Below are positions 28,785-36,842 of a DNA stretch of 64,000 nt, one piece after another. Under the pieces are notes generated by a model that saw only the letters and a program-made list of their open reading frames with translations, was not told the DNA's origin and did no database searches. The DNA lies in NCBI RefSeq assembly GCF_000178955.2, contig NC_016631.1, forward strand, positions 372,001 through 436,000, read 5' to 3'. The stretch comes from Granulicella mallensis MP5ACTX8. Its GTDB lineage: Bacteria; Acidobacteriota; Terriglobia; Terriglobales; Acidobacteriaceae. A program made the position numbers and the translations under genes. Numbering within the stretch: the stretch's first letter is position 1; each line of letters opens with the position of its first letter.

Positions 28785-28841
28785 AAGCAAAGACAACATA
28801 CGGCATCTCTGCCACCCTGCCGAAACTGCTCTAATAAACCC

Positions 28842-29861
28842 ATGATCCGCATCCCTTTTGACGAACTTCGCAACACCCTCGAGCGTGTCTTGCTGCATCT
28901 CGGTCTGGAGCCCGAACGCGCCGCTCTCTCCGCGCGGCTTACCGCTGAGACCGACCGCGATGGTGTGCGAACTCATGGCATCGCACGGCTGCCGCGTTTC
29001 GCGGAGATGGTGCGTAACGGCAGCGTCGACCCGCTGGCGCAGCCGGAGTGTATCGCCAGCTTTGGCGCAATGGAACGCTGGACGGGGCATCGAGGGCCGG
29101 GAAATCTTGCCGCACACGCAGCCATGGCCCGCGCAATGGAGCTTGCCACGGAGCATGGCCTTGGGGCCGTCGCGCTCGGCGACACAACCCACTGGCAGCG
29201 TGGAGGAGCCTTTGGCTGGCAGGCTGCCGAGGCTGGATTGGCGGCGCTCTGCTGGACCAACACGCTGCCGAACCTGCCTCCGTGGGGCGCGACGACGCCC
29301 GCACTCGGCAACAATCCCCTGGTGCTGGCGGTTCCTCGTACGCCTGCGGGCACCATCGTGCTCGATATGGCGATGTCGCAGTACTCCTACGGAACGCTGG
29401 CTGCGTATCGCGAACGCGGAGCACAACTGCCGTTTGACGGTGGCTTTGACGAACACGGGGTGCTGACACGCGATCCTGCTGCGATCGAGCGCTCGCAGCG
29501 GTCCTTGCCGATCGGCCTCTGGAAGGGCTCGGGTCTGTCGTTTGTGCTGGATGTTCTGGCGGCGATGCTGGCGGGCGGCAGGTCGGCCCACCAGATCGAC
29601 ACCGATCCTCTCAAAGAGGTGGGGCAGTCTCAGGTCTTCCTCGCCATTGCGCCACAATCGATGTCTTCGATGGAGGAACTGAACACTATCGCGCAGGGAG
29701 CTATCGAGGCTCTGCATGCCGCAACGCCGATTGAGCCGGGTAAGCCTGCGCGATATCCAGGGGAAGGCACGCTGGCTACGAGAGAAGAGAGCCTGCGGCT
29801 TGGTGTTGTCGTCGATGAGACGCAGTGGCAACGGGTGCAAGCGTTGGAGACAGTGGCTTAG
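28842..29861 (+). CDS. yiaK: YiaK/DlgD-type malate/L-lactate-family oxidoreductase
   Basis: A 339-residue NAD(P)H-dependent dehydrogenase of the Ldh_2 (malate/L-lactate) family. It follows 2,3-diketo-L-gulonate reductase from E. coli closely: DRDGVRTHGIARLPRF near residue 42, THWQRGGAFGWQAAE near 108, CWTNTLPNLPPWGA near 130, GNNPLVLAVP near 150 and LPIGLWKGSGLSFVLD near 222. The Ldh_2 His in R-T-H-G is present. E. coli YiaK reduces 2,3-diketo-L-gulonate during ascorbate-type sugar use, but no yia-like sugar genes are nearby, so the physiological substrate is uncertain. Confidence 0.82.
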   Translation: MIRIPFDELRNTLERVLLHLGLEPERAALSARLTAETDRDGVRTHGIARLPRFAEMVRNGSVDPLAQPECIASFGAMERWTGHRGPGNLAAHAAMARAMELATEHGLGAVALGDTTHWQRGGAFGWQAAEAGLAALCWTNTLPNLPPWGATTPALGNNPLVLAVPRTPAGTIVLDMAMSQYSYGTLAAYRERGAQLPFDGGFDEHGVLTRDPAAIERSQRSLPIGLWKGSGLSFVLDVLAAMLAGGRSAHQIDTDPLKEVGQSQVFLAIAPQSMSSMEELNTIAQGAIEALHAATPIEPGKPARYPGEGTLATREESLRLGVVVDETQWQRVQALETVA

Positions 29862-29870
29862 GGAAGCTCT

Positions 29871-29905
29871 GCACAGGTCCGACGGGTAAGCTGCCGGACC
29901 TGTGC
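29871..29905. terminator. Hairpin between convergent genes
   Basis: An 11-bp perfect stem, GCACAGGTCCG / CGGACCTGTGC, with a 13-base loop lies between the 3' ends of the yiaK-like gene (+) and the BON gene (-). No strong T-run follows on either strand, so it may act as a weak or RNA-stabilising terminator. Confidence 0.5.
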
Positions 29906-29928
29906 GGCGTTACGCTGGACGGGGCTCC

Positions 29929-30507
29929 TCAATACGGTCTTGCATAGACGACCCGCGGTCCCGGACGTACCCATCCCCTGCGCCAGGCTCGGTGATACGG
30001 ATAGATTCCCGGCCCTGGATAAAACGCAGGCGGTGGAGGCACGACAACAACCGGGACTGGCCGGACAAACATTGGCCGGGCTGGCGGTGGGGGAGCAGGC
30101 GGCAGCGGTTCCGTAACGGAGGCGGTCATGACCGGCTGTCTCCTGGTATGCCTGATAGAGTGATGCACTCGAACAGGAGCGGGGGTGCATAGTTCCGCCT
30201 GATCGGATGGGAGGACAAGGTCGTTGACAACCGTTTTTACTCCGTCAATCGATCCAGCATCAGAGCCCGCAAGCGTGCGCACATCGTTGTTGCTGACGAT
30301 GCCGCTCAGCGTGGCAACTCTGTTGGCCACGGCAGGATGGATGTTCTGACCCTGCAGCGTGCTTTCCGATGCCAATTTCGCCTGAATGTCGCTGGCGATC
30401 TGTTGGTCCGTGCGAGCAGGCGCAGCATGTTGCGTCTGCTTACAGCCGGTGGCAGTCAGCAGGATGCTCGCCAGCATAAGAGTTGTAAGCTTTCCAGATA
30501 TTTGCAT
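29929..30507 (-). CDS. BON-domain lipoprotein with proline-rich tail
   Basis: A 192-residue envelope protein. The N-terminus has a lipoprotein signal with the lipobox LTATGC, so the mature protein starts at Cys22. Residues about 35-105 match a BON domain (DQQIASDIQAKLASES, then VATLSGIVSNNDVRTLAG and VKTVVNDL). BON domains bind lipid or other envelope components in OsmY and DolP. The C-terminal 70 residues are rich in Pro, Val, Arg and Tyr (PPPPARPMFVRPVP, then YPGPGIYPYHRAWRRGW), a basic and aromatic tail that could bind peptidoglycan or LPS. The gene appears to stand alone. Confidence 0.8.
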   Translation of the reverse strand: MQISGKLTTLMLASILLTATGCKQTQHAAPARTDQQIASDIQAKLASESTLQGQNIHPAVANRVATLSGIVSNNDVRTLAGSDAGSIDGVKTVVNDLVLPSDQAELCTPAPVRVHHSIRHTRRQPVMTASVTEPLPPAPPPPARPMFVRPVPVVVVPPPPAFYPGPGIYPYHRAWRRGWVRPGPRVVYARPY

Positions 30508-30687
30508 TGAACCTCTCCGTGTTTTCCCGCAGTTCCGGTGAAACCTCCACCATGCCTTCTTTAGTTACGACCCGTATCGATTGCGGAAGTTTCTTTTTGG
30601 AGGGCTAAGGAGTGTCATTCAATAGATTTTTTAGGTTTTGCCTTTCTGGTTGGCAAGGGGGTGGTTGAAAGCAAGGCTTGAAAACAA

Positions 30688-30721
30688 TACGGCCCTCTTC
30701 GTTGCAATGAAGAGGGCCGTA
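30688..30721 (-). terminator. Rho-independent terminator of the 30747-31676 gene
   Basis: A 13-bp perfect stem, TACGGCCCTCTTC / GAAGAGGGCCGTA, has an 8-base loop. On the - strand it is followed by TTGTTTT. It lies 26 bp after the stop codon. Confidence 0.85.
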
Positions 30722-30746
30722 CTTGGTTTTTGAGCTGAGACCTGAA

Positions 30747-31676
30747 CTACATATTCGTATGGCCGGCGCGCATGTCTTCGTTGAAGCTGGGCTTGATGAA
30801 GACCAGCGCCTCTTCGAGCTCAGCGCGATACTTGTCTTCCTGGTTGCGCAGAGTGTCGGTCGCCGTGGCCCACTCCCCATCGCCTTCGAGCAGAACCAGG
30901 CCTTCCTGCACCAGCAGGGCAGCGGTCTTCTTCAGCTCAGCCGTAGTGGTGTTCAAGTACTGGGCATCGCGCGGATCGGCGATCCACACGGGAGCGCCGC
31001 CGCCGAGCACATGGCTCAGCCAGAAGACCTTGGCTGCCAGGTAGTCGTGGCGCTGCTTCTCGTTGGTGTCGTTGAAGATGAAGCGCTGCTGCTTCATCGA
31101 GTAGTAGCGCGTGGTCACGGGCACGGGCTGGCGGTTGCCGCTCTTCACGAGCTCCAACTGGCCCTGATCGAGCGTCTTGCGCACGGCGTTGGTGATGAAG
31201 CCTTCGGCGAACGGCTGCTCCAGGGCTGCGACGACCTCGGCAAAGGTCTGTGTCAGCGCGGCTGAGACCTTCGCGTGCAGCAGGCTCTCCTTGCCGTCGG
31301 CCAGGTGAATCTCACCATGCACGATGTAGGTATCGGCGCCCGAGGTCGATCCGTGGAACGGCCAGGCGAACTTGCGGAAGGTCAGCGGCAGGCCATGCAG
31401 CGTCAGGTAGGCATCCGGGTGCGGATTGCGCAGGCGCAGCGCGGCTTCGGCGAAGAAGGTCGCAAGTTCAGCGGCAAACTTCGGATTCGAGGCGTCGAAG
31501 GCCTCGCTCAGTTCGACCGTCTGGGTCTTGCTTGGGTCGGAGGCCAGCGCGACGGTGGCGCGCGTAGTGGGGGTGCCGGAGAAGTCCGTGCCTGGCTCGA
31601 TGGAGGTGAGGGTTAGTCCGGCTGCCTTGGCGGCGGCTTCGAGATGCGCTGCGGGCGCGTTGATTGCGGTGCTCAT
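30747..31676 (-). CDS. Conserved-looking hypothetical protein
   Basis: A 309-residue protein without signal peptide or membrane helices, so probably cytoplasmic. It is rich in Ala, Thr and Leu, with stretches such as GLTLTSIEPGTDFSG, AAELATFFAEAALRLRNPHPDA and RHDYLAAKVFWLSHVLGGGAP. I recognise no family. The ATG has AAGGA seven bases upstream, and a strong terminator follows, so it is a single-gene unit. It starts 82 bp after the stop of the membrane protein gene at 31759. Confidence 0.6.
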   Translation of the reverse strand: MSTAINAPAAHLEAAAKAAGLTLTSIEPGTDFSGTPTTRATVALASDPSKTQTVELSEAFDASNPKFAAELATFFAEAALRLRNPHPDAYLTLHGLPLTFRKFAWPFHGSTSGADTYIVHGEIHLADGKESLLHAKVSAALTQTFAEVVAALEQPFAEGFITNAVRKTLDQGQLELVKSGNRQPVPVTTRYYSMKQQRFIFNDTNEKQRHDYLAAKVFWLSHVLGGGAPVWIADPRDAQYLNTTTAELKKTAALLVQEGLVLLEGDGEWATATDTLRNQEDKYRAELEEALVFIKPSFNEDMRAGHTNM

Positions 31677-31758
31677 GGGGTTCCTTCAGGCAGAATGTTT
31701 TGCACTTTCTATTCTATCCGTTTGGCCCGAAATTCTCCGCTATCGCAGATACAGCGCA

Positions 31759-32439
31759 TTACTTCTTGAGTTCTTCGTGAAAATGTTCCGTGACATCTTT
31801 TCCCGCCAGGAAGGCTTTGTCTATCGCGGCAGAGTCCTTCGCCAAAGCGTCCACCATAAGGAGATGGCCCTGCATGATGCCAAGCCGTTCCAATACAGCG
31901 CTTGCTCCTTCCGCGGTGATCTCTTTATCGAAGTCCTCTTTTTGAATGATTCCAAAGAACTGCGCGACGTCTTCCGCAATCTTTTCCTGCGAAGCCTCAA
32001 ATTGGTTCTGAGCACCATAGATGTTGGAATATTTGTTCGCCTCTTCGTAAGGCATAAACCCTAAAGCGCCAGTAGCCTGGGCTGTCTTCCACGCTGTATC
32101 GTCCAAACGCGTGAACGAGAAATTCGCGGTGAGAGACCCCTTCTGTAGGCTCTTGTCGTTAGGGTTTTTACGGAGGCGGGTGAGAAAGTCGATGTCATCT
32201 TTGACGAGTGTCTGGTTCTTATCGGTACCCGCCAGTGCATCCGTCATCTGTTTGGAGTTGGATTCGATCTCTCTGTGCAGCGTCTCGCGCGCATCGCGCG
32301 CGAGGTTATGCTCATGATGCCGCTCGACGCAGCCTTCAATGCCGACAGCAATCAGCAGGCCGACCGTGATGGTCAGCAGATGGATCAAGAAGTCTCTGAA
32401 ACCTTCAAGCCGATGATGCGGCGAATGAACATCCAACAC
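31759..32439 (-). CDS. Single-TM protein of unknown function
   Basis: A 226-residue protein. A short N-terminal cytoplasmic part (RLEGFRDFLIHL) leads into one transmembrane helix (LTITVGLLIAVGIEGCV), followed by a long charged helical domain (HHEHNLARDARETLHREIES and onward) rich in E, K, D and Q. Small acidobacterial and proteobacterial membrane proteins with the same start and D-F-L-I-H-L-L-T-I-T-V-G-L-L-I-A signature are common, but have no assigned role that I know. The start is GTG 32439 or TTG 32436, preceded by AGGGGG. Confidence 0.6.
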   Translation of the reverse strand: MLDVHSPHHRLEGFRDFLIHLLTITVGLLIAVGIEGCVERHHEHNLARDARETLHREIESNSKQMTDALAGTDKNQTLVKDDIDFLTRLRKNPNDKSLQKGSLTANFSFTRLDDTAWKTAQATGALGFMPYEEANKYSNIYGAQNQFEASQEKIAEDVAQFFGIIQKEDFDKEITAEGASAVLERLGIMQGHLLMVDALAKDSAAIDKAFLAGKDVTEHFHEELKK

Positions 32440-32509
32440 ATTGCCCCCTCGATAGCGCAGGATCTGCCTGTGAGTTCAGCCGTACAAGGAGCCAGCTATG
32501 CTGGGGGCG

Positions 32510-33766
32510 TTATTCCGCGCCCCAGCGTTTGAATACCAGCGAGCCGTTCGTCCCACCGAAGCCGAAGCTGTTCGACAGTGCATAGTCGATCTTCAGGTCC
32601 TGCGGCGTATTGGGTACATAGTTCAGACGGCAGCGTGGGTCGGCCTCATAGAGGTTCATCGTCGGCGGAGCGATGCTGTTCATCATCGCCAGGATCGTGA
32701 TGCCTGCCTCCAACCCGCCTGCGCCGCCGAGCAGATGCCCGGTCATGGACTTGGTCGAGCTGACCAGCAGCTTGTGGTTCTTGGCGCGATCACCGAAGAC
32801 GTTCTCGATGGCCTGTGACTCCAGCGCATCGCCGAGGGGTGTCGACGTGGCGTGGGCGTTCACGTAATCAATCTTGTCCGGAGAGATGCCCGCTACCTTG
32901 AGGGCAGCAGCCATCGCCCGCCGGCAACCGTCGCCCTCGGGGGCCATGCCGGTCATGTGGAACGCGTCGCCGCTCATGCCGTAGCCGACGATCTCAGCCA
33001 GGATGTTCGCGCCGCGTGCCTTGGCGAATTCAAGTTCTTCGAGGATAAGAATGCCTGCGCCTTCGCCTACGACAAAACCATCGCGGTCTTTGTCGAAGGG
33101 ACGGCAGGCGTGCGTCGGGTCGTCGTTACGGGTGGAAAGGGCCTTCATTGCGGCAAAGCCCCCAACGCTGAGGGGAGTGATAGCAGCCTCAGCGCCGCCC
33201 GCGATCATTGCATCCGCATCACCGCGCTGGATGGTGCGGAACGCATCGCCGATAGAGTGGGCCGAGCTCGTGCAAGCCGTCGCCGTGGCCTCGTTCGGCC
33301 CTTTGGCGCCGTACTTGATCGAAACATGACCGGCGGCGAGGTTGATGATCGAGGCAGGGATGAAGAACGGCGAGATCTTGCGAGGCCCGCCGTTCATCAA
33401 CGCCGTATGCTCGCGCTCGATGACATCGAATCCACCGATGCCCGAGCCGATATGGACGCCGATGTTATCGGCATTCTCAGGTGTAATCTTCAGGCCCGAG
33501 TGCTCCATGGCCTCCTGCGCCGCCGCCATCGCGAAGTGGATAAAGCGACCCATCTTGCGGGCCTCTTTCTTCTCGACGAAGACATGCGGATCGAAGTCCT
33601 TCACCTCTGCAGCAAAACGGACGGAATGGCCTTCGAGATCGTAAGCCTTGATCTCGGCCATACCGCTCTTGCCTGCGAGCAGACCTTCCCAAACTTGCTG
33701 GGCGGTGTTGCCGACCCCGCAAACGAGGCCCATGCCCGTGACGACTACCCGACGATACTCCTGCAT
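32510..33766 (-). CDS. fabF: Beta-ketoacyl-ACP synthase II
   Basis: A 418-residue condensing enzyme of type II fatty acid synthesis, which extends acyl-ACP with malonyl-ACP. The Cys-His-His triad is visible: TACTSSAHSIGDAF (active Cys), NAHATSTPLGDALE (His) and STKSMTGHLLGGAG (His), plus GFGGTNGSLVF at the C-terminus. Length fits FabF. It starts 3 bp after the acpP stop, so the two form an operon; the order acpP-fabF is conserved in most Gram-negative bacteria. Confidence 0.97.
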   Translation of the reverse strand: MQEYRRVVVTGMGLVCGVGNTAQQVWEGLLAGKSGMAEIKAYDLEGHSVRFAAEVKDFDPHVFVEKKEARKMGRFIHFAMAAAQEAMEHSGLKITPENADNIGVHIGSGIGGFDVIEREHTALMNGGPRKISPFFIPASIINLAAGHVSIKYGAKGPNEATATACTSSAHSIGDAFRTIQRGDADAMIAGGAEAAITPLSVGGFAAMKALSTRNDDPTHACRPFDKDRDGFVVGEGAGILILEELEFAKARGANILAEIVGYGMSGDAFHMTGMAPEGDGCRRAMAAALKVAGISPDKIDYVNAHATSTPLGDALESQAIENVFGDRAKNHKLLVSSTKSMTGHLLGGAGGLEAGITILAMMNSIAPPTMNLYEADPRCRLNYVPNTPQDLKIDYALSNSFGFGGTNGSLVFKRWGAE

Positions 33767-33769
33767 TCG

Positions 33770-34012
33770 TTACTTGCCCTTCTGGTTCTTCTCGATGTAA
33801 TCGACGGCATCCTTGACGGTCTTGATCTTCTCCGCGTCTTCATCGGGGATCTGGATGTCGAAGGCCTCTTCGAACTGCATGACGAGCTCAACGACATCGA
33901 GCGAGTCTGCGCCGAGATCTTCCTGGAAGCTCGCGCCGGGGGTAACCTCGGCCTCATCCACCTGAAGCTGCTCGACAATAATCTGCTTTACCTTCTCGTC
34001 TACTGCTGCCAT
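33770..34012 (-). CDS. acpP: Acyl carrier protein
   Basis: An 80-residue acidic protein. The phosphopantetheine attachment site is the Ser in [10 protein letters not shown], and the rest ([16 protein letters not shown] and [19 protein letters not shown]) is classical ACP. The ATG at 34012 is preceded by AGGAG at the right distance; a longer frame to 34147 covers the leader and promoter and is rejected. It is the first gene of acpP-fabF. Confidence 0.97.
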   Translation of the reverse strand: MAAVDEKVKQIIVEQLQVDEAEVTPGASFQEDLGADSLDVVELVMQFEEAFDIQIPDEDAEKIKTVKDAVDYIEKNQKGK

Positions 34013-34101
34013 CGTTCGATCTCCTGTGTGTGTTGCGTAATAAGCTTGTGGGAAACGCAGACCCTTGGGCCGGGCATCCGTACGACATGCCCCAGTGTGA
34101 A

Positions 34102-34130
34102 AGCATACCCACGCGGTCTTGCGGTGTAAA
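34102..34130 (-). promoter_or_regulatory. Sigma-70-like promoter of acpP-fabF
   Basis: On the - strand TTTACA (34130-34125) and TATGCT (34107-34102) are separated by 17 bp. Transcription would start near 34095, giving a leader of about 85 bases before the acpP ATG. The remaining gene-free sequence from 34131 to 34360 shows nothing else I can interpret. Confidence 0.6.
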
Positions 34131-34360
34131 GACGATGCTGGATGCAAGGATATCCGACATTCGTTAAATGTTAGGTTAAGGGTACAGGTTTACGCGCTGC
34201 GGAAAAAGTTCAGTTTGTTTGTAGACAGCGTTATCCCTGTTCCGATACAACATCTTTTCTGGCAGTAGTTGAGCTCTATTCCTGTCTAAACCGCCTGTCA
34301 AACCACGTTCCGTCGCTAGAATAAGGCGACAAACGCTGTATCTGATTCGAAGGGTTCCCG

Positions 34361-34546
34361 TTGAGTACCAAAGTCTGTTCGTATTGTAAAAGTACGTCGA
34401 TGCGCCGGATTAATCGCAATGGATTCATTCAGCGCGTATTTTTGCCCTGGTTTGGCTTCTATCCGTGGGAGTGCGTGATGTGCCGGCGCCGGATGTTCTT
34501 CCAGGACGCGGGCCACAGACCCTCCGAACGCGGCTCGTTGTCATAA
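34361..34546 (+). CDS. Small zinc-ribbon protein
   Basis: A 61-residue basic protein. Two Cys-x2-Cys knuckles, CSYC at residues 6-9 and CVMC at about 38-41, should bind one zinc ion. Between them lies an aromatic, basic segment (FIQRVFLPWFGFYPWE). The start is TTG 34361, with AGGG about nine bases upstream. Similar tiny zinc ribbons are common and unassigned in Acidobacteriota. It converges with rmuC. Confidence 0.6.
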   Translation: MSTKVCSYCKSTSMRRINRNGFIQRVFLPWFGFYPWECVMCRRRMFFQDAGHRPSERGSLS

Positions 34547-34562
34547 GCGGCCGAACCGTCCC

Positions 34563-36053
34563 CTATTCCTCCTCGTTGGTGGTCAGCATCGGCAGTACGT
34601 TTTCGATGCTGAGAACCTTGGCGTCGCCGGGGTCCACCTCACCCACATCGCGTAGTGTGCGGTTAATGGCGCGGGTACGCACGCCGACGGCCTGAATCGT
34701 CTTCTGGACCTTGCTTACCTGGTCGTCCATCTTCGCCATCAACTCCTCAAATTTGCCGAACTCATTCTGGGTTTTGGCCAGAATCTTCCATACCTCATCG
34801 CCCTTTTTCTGCAGGTTGAGCATCTTGAAGCCAAGCTGGAAGCTGGTCAGCAGGGCATAGAGGTTCGCCGGTCCGGCGACCATCACACGGCAGTTCTGGT
34901 GCAGGTCGGCCTGCAGCCCGTCGCGGCGCAGCACCTCGGCGTAGAGGCCTTCGGTCGGCAGGAACATGATCGCGTAGGGAGTCGTCACCGGCTCGTTGAT
35001 GTACTTCGAGCAGATGCGTTTGCCTTCCACCCGAATCGCCGCGTCGAAGGCCTTGCGCGCGGTTTCCACCTCGGCGGAAGCTCCCGACTCGTAGGCCGAT
35101 TCCAGCCGCTCCCAGTCCTCGCGCGGGAACTTGGCATCAATGGGCAGCAGCACCTCGCCCGAGGTCCCGGGGAAGCGTACGGCGAACTCCACAACCTCCT
35201 GGGTGCCCGGCCGCACATTCGCGTTTTCGACGTACTGCCCCGGAGCGAGCACCTGGTCGAGCAGCTTGCCAAGCTGGACCTCGGCAAAGCCGCCGCGCGA
35301 CTTTACGTTGGAGAAGATACGGTTGAGGTCGTTGACGCCGGTCGTCAGGGTGTTCATCTCGCCCAGTCCCGCATGGACCTTCGTAAGCTGGTCGGTTACC
35401 GCTCCGAAGCTCTCGGTGAGTCGCGAATGCAGGGTCTTCTGCAGCTTTTCGTCGACCGTGGCGCGCATCTCCTCAAGCTTCGCGACATTGCTCTGGTTGA
35501 GCTTGTTCAACTGCTCTTCGACGATGCCACGCAGCTTCTCCTGGTTGGAGGTCTGCGCCGTGCCGAGCTCCGTCAGTCGGGTGTGCAGGGCTTCGCGGCT
35601 TTCGCTGTGATGCCGTGTCGTGTCCGAGGTAAAGTTGGTGAGCCGTTCGCCCAGTGTCTTCAACTGGCCGTCGACAGCTGTTCGCAAACGCTCGGCAGCA
35701 GCGGTGTTGTCGGAGCGAAAACCTTCCAGCCCTACCCGCTGGGTCTCGCCGAGGGTGCTGATGCTGGCAAGCACCTCGCCGCGCAGCGCCGCATTGGCTG
35801 CTCCGGAGGCTTCGCGGGTGCGTGTGGCCTCGCTGGCAGCGTCGCTGCGCATCTGGGCCAGCTCGGCCCGCAGATGCTGCTCCTGGGTCTCCGCACGCGT
35901 ATCCAGCCGCGCAAGCTTGGCGGGAAGATCGGCGGCCAGAAGCTGCGCCAGGCGCGGATCGGCAGCTTCCGCAGGACCGAGAGGCTTGCGCAGCAGCAGG
36001 ACCACGAGCGCCAGAAGGGTGAGGATTTGGATAGCAAGGAGGGCAATGATCAT
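34563..36053 (-). CDS. rmuC: RmuC family DNA recombination protein
   Basis: A 496-residue protein with one N-terminal membrane helix (MIIALLAIQILTLLALVVLL), a long coiled coil (residues about 40-230) and the C-terminal RmuC domain, a PD-(D/E)xK-like fold. Typical blocks are SRGGFAEVQLGKLLDQVLAP, LPIDAKFPREDWERL, ISSKYI-like ICSKYINEP and FLPTEGLYAEVLR. In E. coli RmuC limits recombination at inverted repeats. The ATG at 36053 gives the usual membrane-anchored start. It is transcribed away from the ParDE pair. Confidence 0.93.
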   Translation of the reverse strand: MIIALLAIQILTLLALVVLLLRKPLGPAEAADPRLAQLLAADLPAKLARLDTRAETQEQHLRAELAQMRSDAASEATRTREASGAANAALRGEVLASISTLGETQRVGLEGFRSDNTAAAERLRTAVDGQLKTLGERLTNFTSDTTRHHSESREALHTRLTELGTAQTSNQEKLRGIVEEQLNKLNQSNVAKLEEMRATVDEKLQKTLHSRLTESFGAVTDQLTKVHAGLGEMNTLTTGVNDLNRIFSNVKSRGGFAEVQLGKLLDQVLAPGQYVENANVRPGTQEVVEFAVRFPGTSGEVLLPIDAKFPREDWERLESAYESGASAEVETARKAFDAAIRVEGKRICSKYINEPVTTPYAIMFLPTEGLYAEVLRRDGLQADLHQNCRVMVAGPANLYALLTSFQLGFKMLNLQKKGDEVWKILAKTQNEFGKFEELMAKMDDQVSKVQKTIQAVGVRTRAINRTLRDVGEVDPGDAKVLSIENVLPMLTTNEEE

Positions 36054-36169
36054 TTCGATTTTCCTTCGCTTGGAGAATAGCAACTGCCGGGCTCTGAACA
36101 AAGGGTACAGAGCGGTTTTTTCTTTGAGACGGTGGTATTCTGCGGGTGCGATCCTTGCAGGGAGGACTC

Positions 36170-36457
36170 ATGACGCCAAAGACGGAGACGCTCACGGTAA
36201 ACCTTCCCGTAGAACTTGTTGCTCAGGTGCGTGGCGCCGTCGAGCATGGCGAATACCGCTCGGACAATGAGGCCATCTCGGACGCGCTGCTCGATTGGAG
36301 TGCGAGACGTGGTTCAGAGGCTGAGGATACAGGGCGATTGAGACAGGCCTGGCGAGAGGCGACAGAAGTGGACGCCCCGTATGTGCCGATGGAGGAAGTC
36401 TTTGGCCGCTTAAAGGCAAGGTATAAGGCGATGATCGTCCCCGCAGCGGAAAAATAG
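36170..36457 (+). CDS. parD: Ribbon-helix-helix antitoxin (ParD/CopG type)
   Basis: A 95-residue protein. The N-terminal half (LTVNLPVELVAQVRGAVEHG then YRSDNEAISDALLDW) is a ribbon-helix-helix DNA-binding domain; the C-terminal half should wrap the toxin. GGAGG precedes the ATG at 36170. The gene ends 2 bp before the ParE-like toxin gene. As in other type II modules, the protein should repress its own promoter. Confidence 0.85.
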   Translation: MTPKTETLTVNLPVELVAQVRGAVEHGEYRSDNEAISDALLDWSARRGSEAEDTGRLRQAWREATEVDAPYVPMEEVFGRLKARYKAMIVPAAEK

Positions 36458-36459
36458 CA

Positions 36460-36744
36460 ATGCATGTTGAGCTGTCGCGCTTTATTGAAAGAGATCTTCA
36501 AGAAATTGGCGACCACATTGCCAAGCATAATCCCACGCGAGCCTTGAGCTTTGTGGAAGAGATCGAGGAGAAGATCCAAAGCATCGGGGACAATCCACTG
36601 ATTTATCGGCTTCGTCCGGAAATTGGGCCAGAGGCACGCGTGGCTGTTCATGGCCGTTATCTCATTCTCTTTCGCCTCATGGACAACTACATATTCGTCG
36701 AACGGGTTGTCAACGGTGCCCGCGATCTTTCCAGAATTCGTTGA
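36460..36744 (+). CDS. parE: ParE/RelE-superfamily toxin
   Basis: A 94-residue basic protein: FIERDLQEIGDHIAKHNPTR, ALSFVEEIEEKIQSIGDNP and the C-terminal strand YLILFRLMDNYIFVERVVNG followed by R-D. This is the ParE pattern (plasmid stabilisation toxin, gyrase-directed in characterised members; targets vary in others). It lies 2 bp after the antitoxin gene. Confidence 0.88.
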   Translation: MHVELSRFIERDLQEIGDHIAKHNPTRALSFVEEIEEKIQSIGDNPLIYRLRPEIGPEARVAVHGRYLILFRLMDNYIFVERVVNGARDLSRIR

Positions 36745-36842
36745 CGTCTCAGTCTGGGCATTGGCGCAACTCACATTGAAGTGATTGAATGATTCCAGAG
36801 CACACTTTGCTCGCAAAGGGTCTGCACGTGCGTCCTACAGCT

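Noticed and set aside
28600-28815. Lys-Ser/Lys-Gly repeat peptide
   Set aside because: It is a translation of the hexanucleotide array, which has three non-equivalent units and no ribosome site.
28563-29840. 425-codon open frame antisense to the yiaK-like gene
   Set aside because: It overlaps the real gene and the hexamer repeat; the tail is repeat-derived K-A-K.
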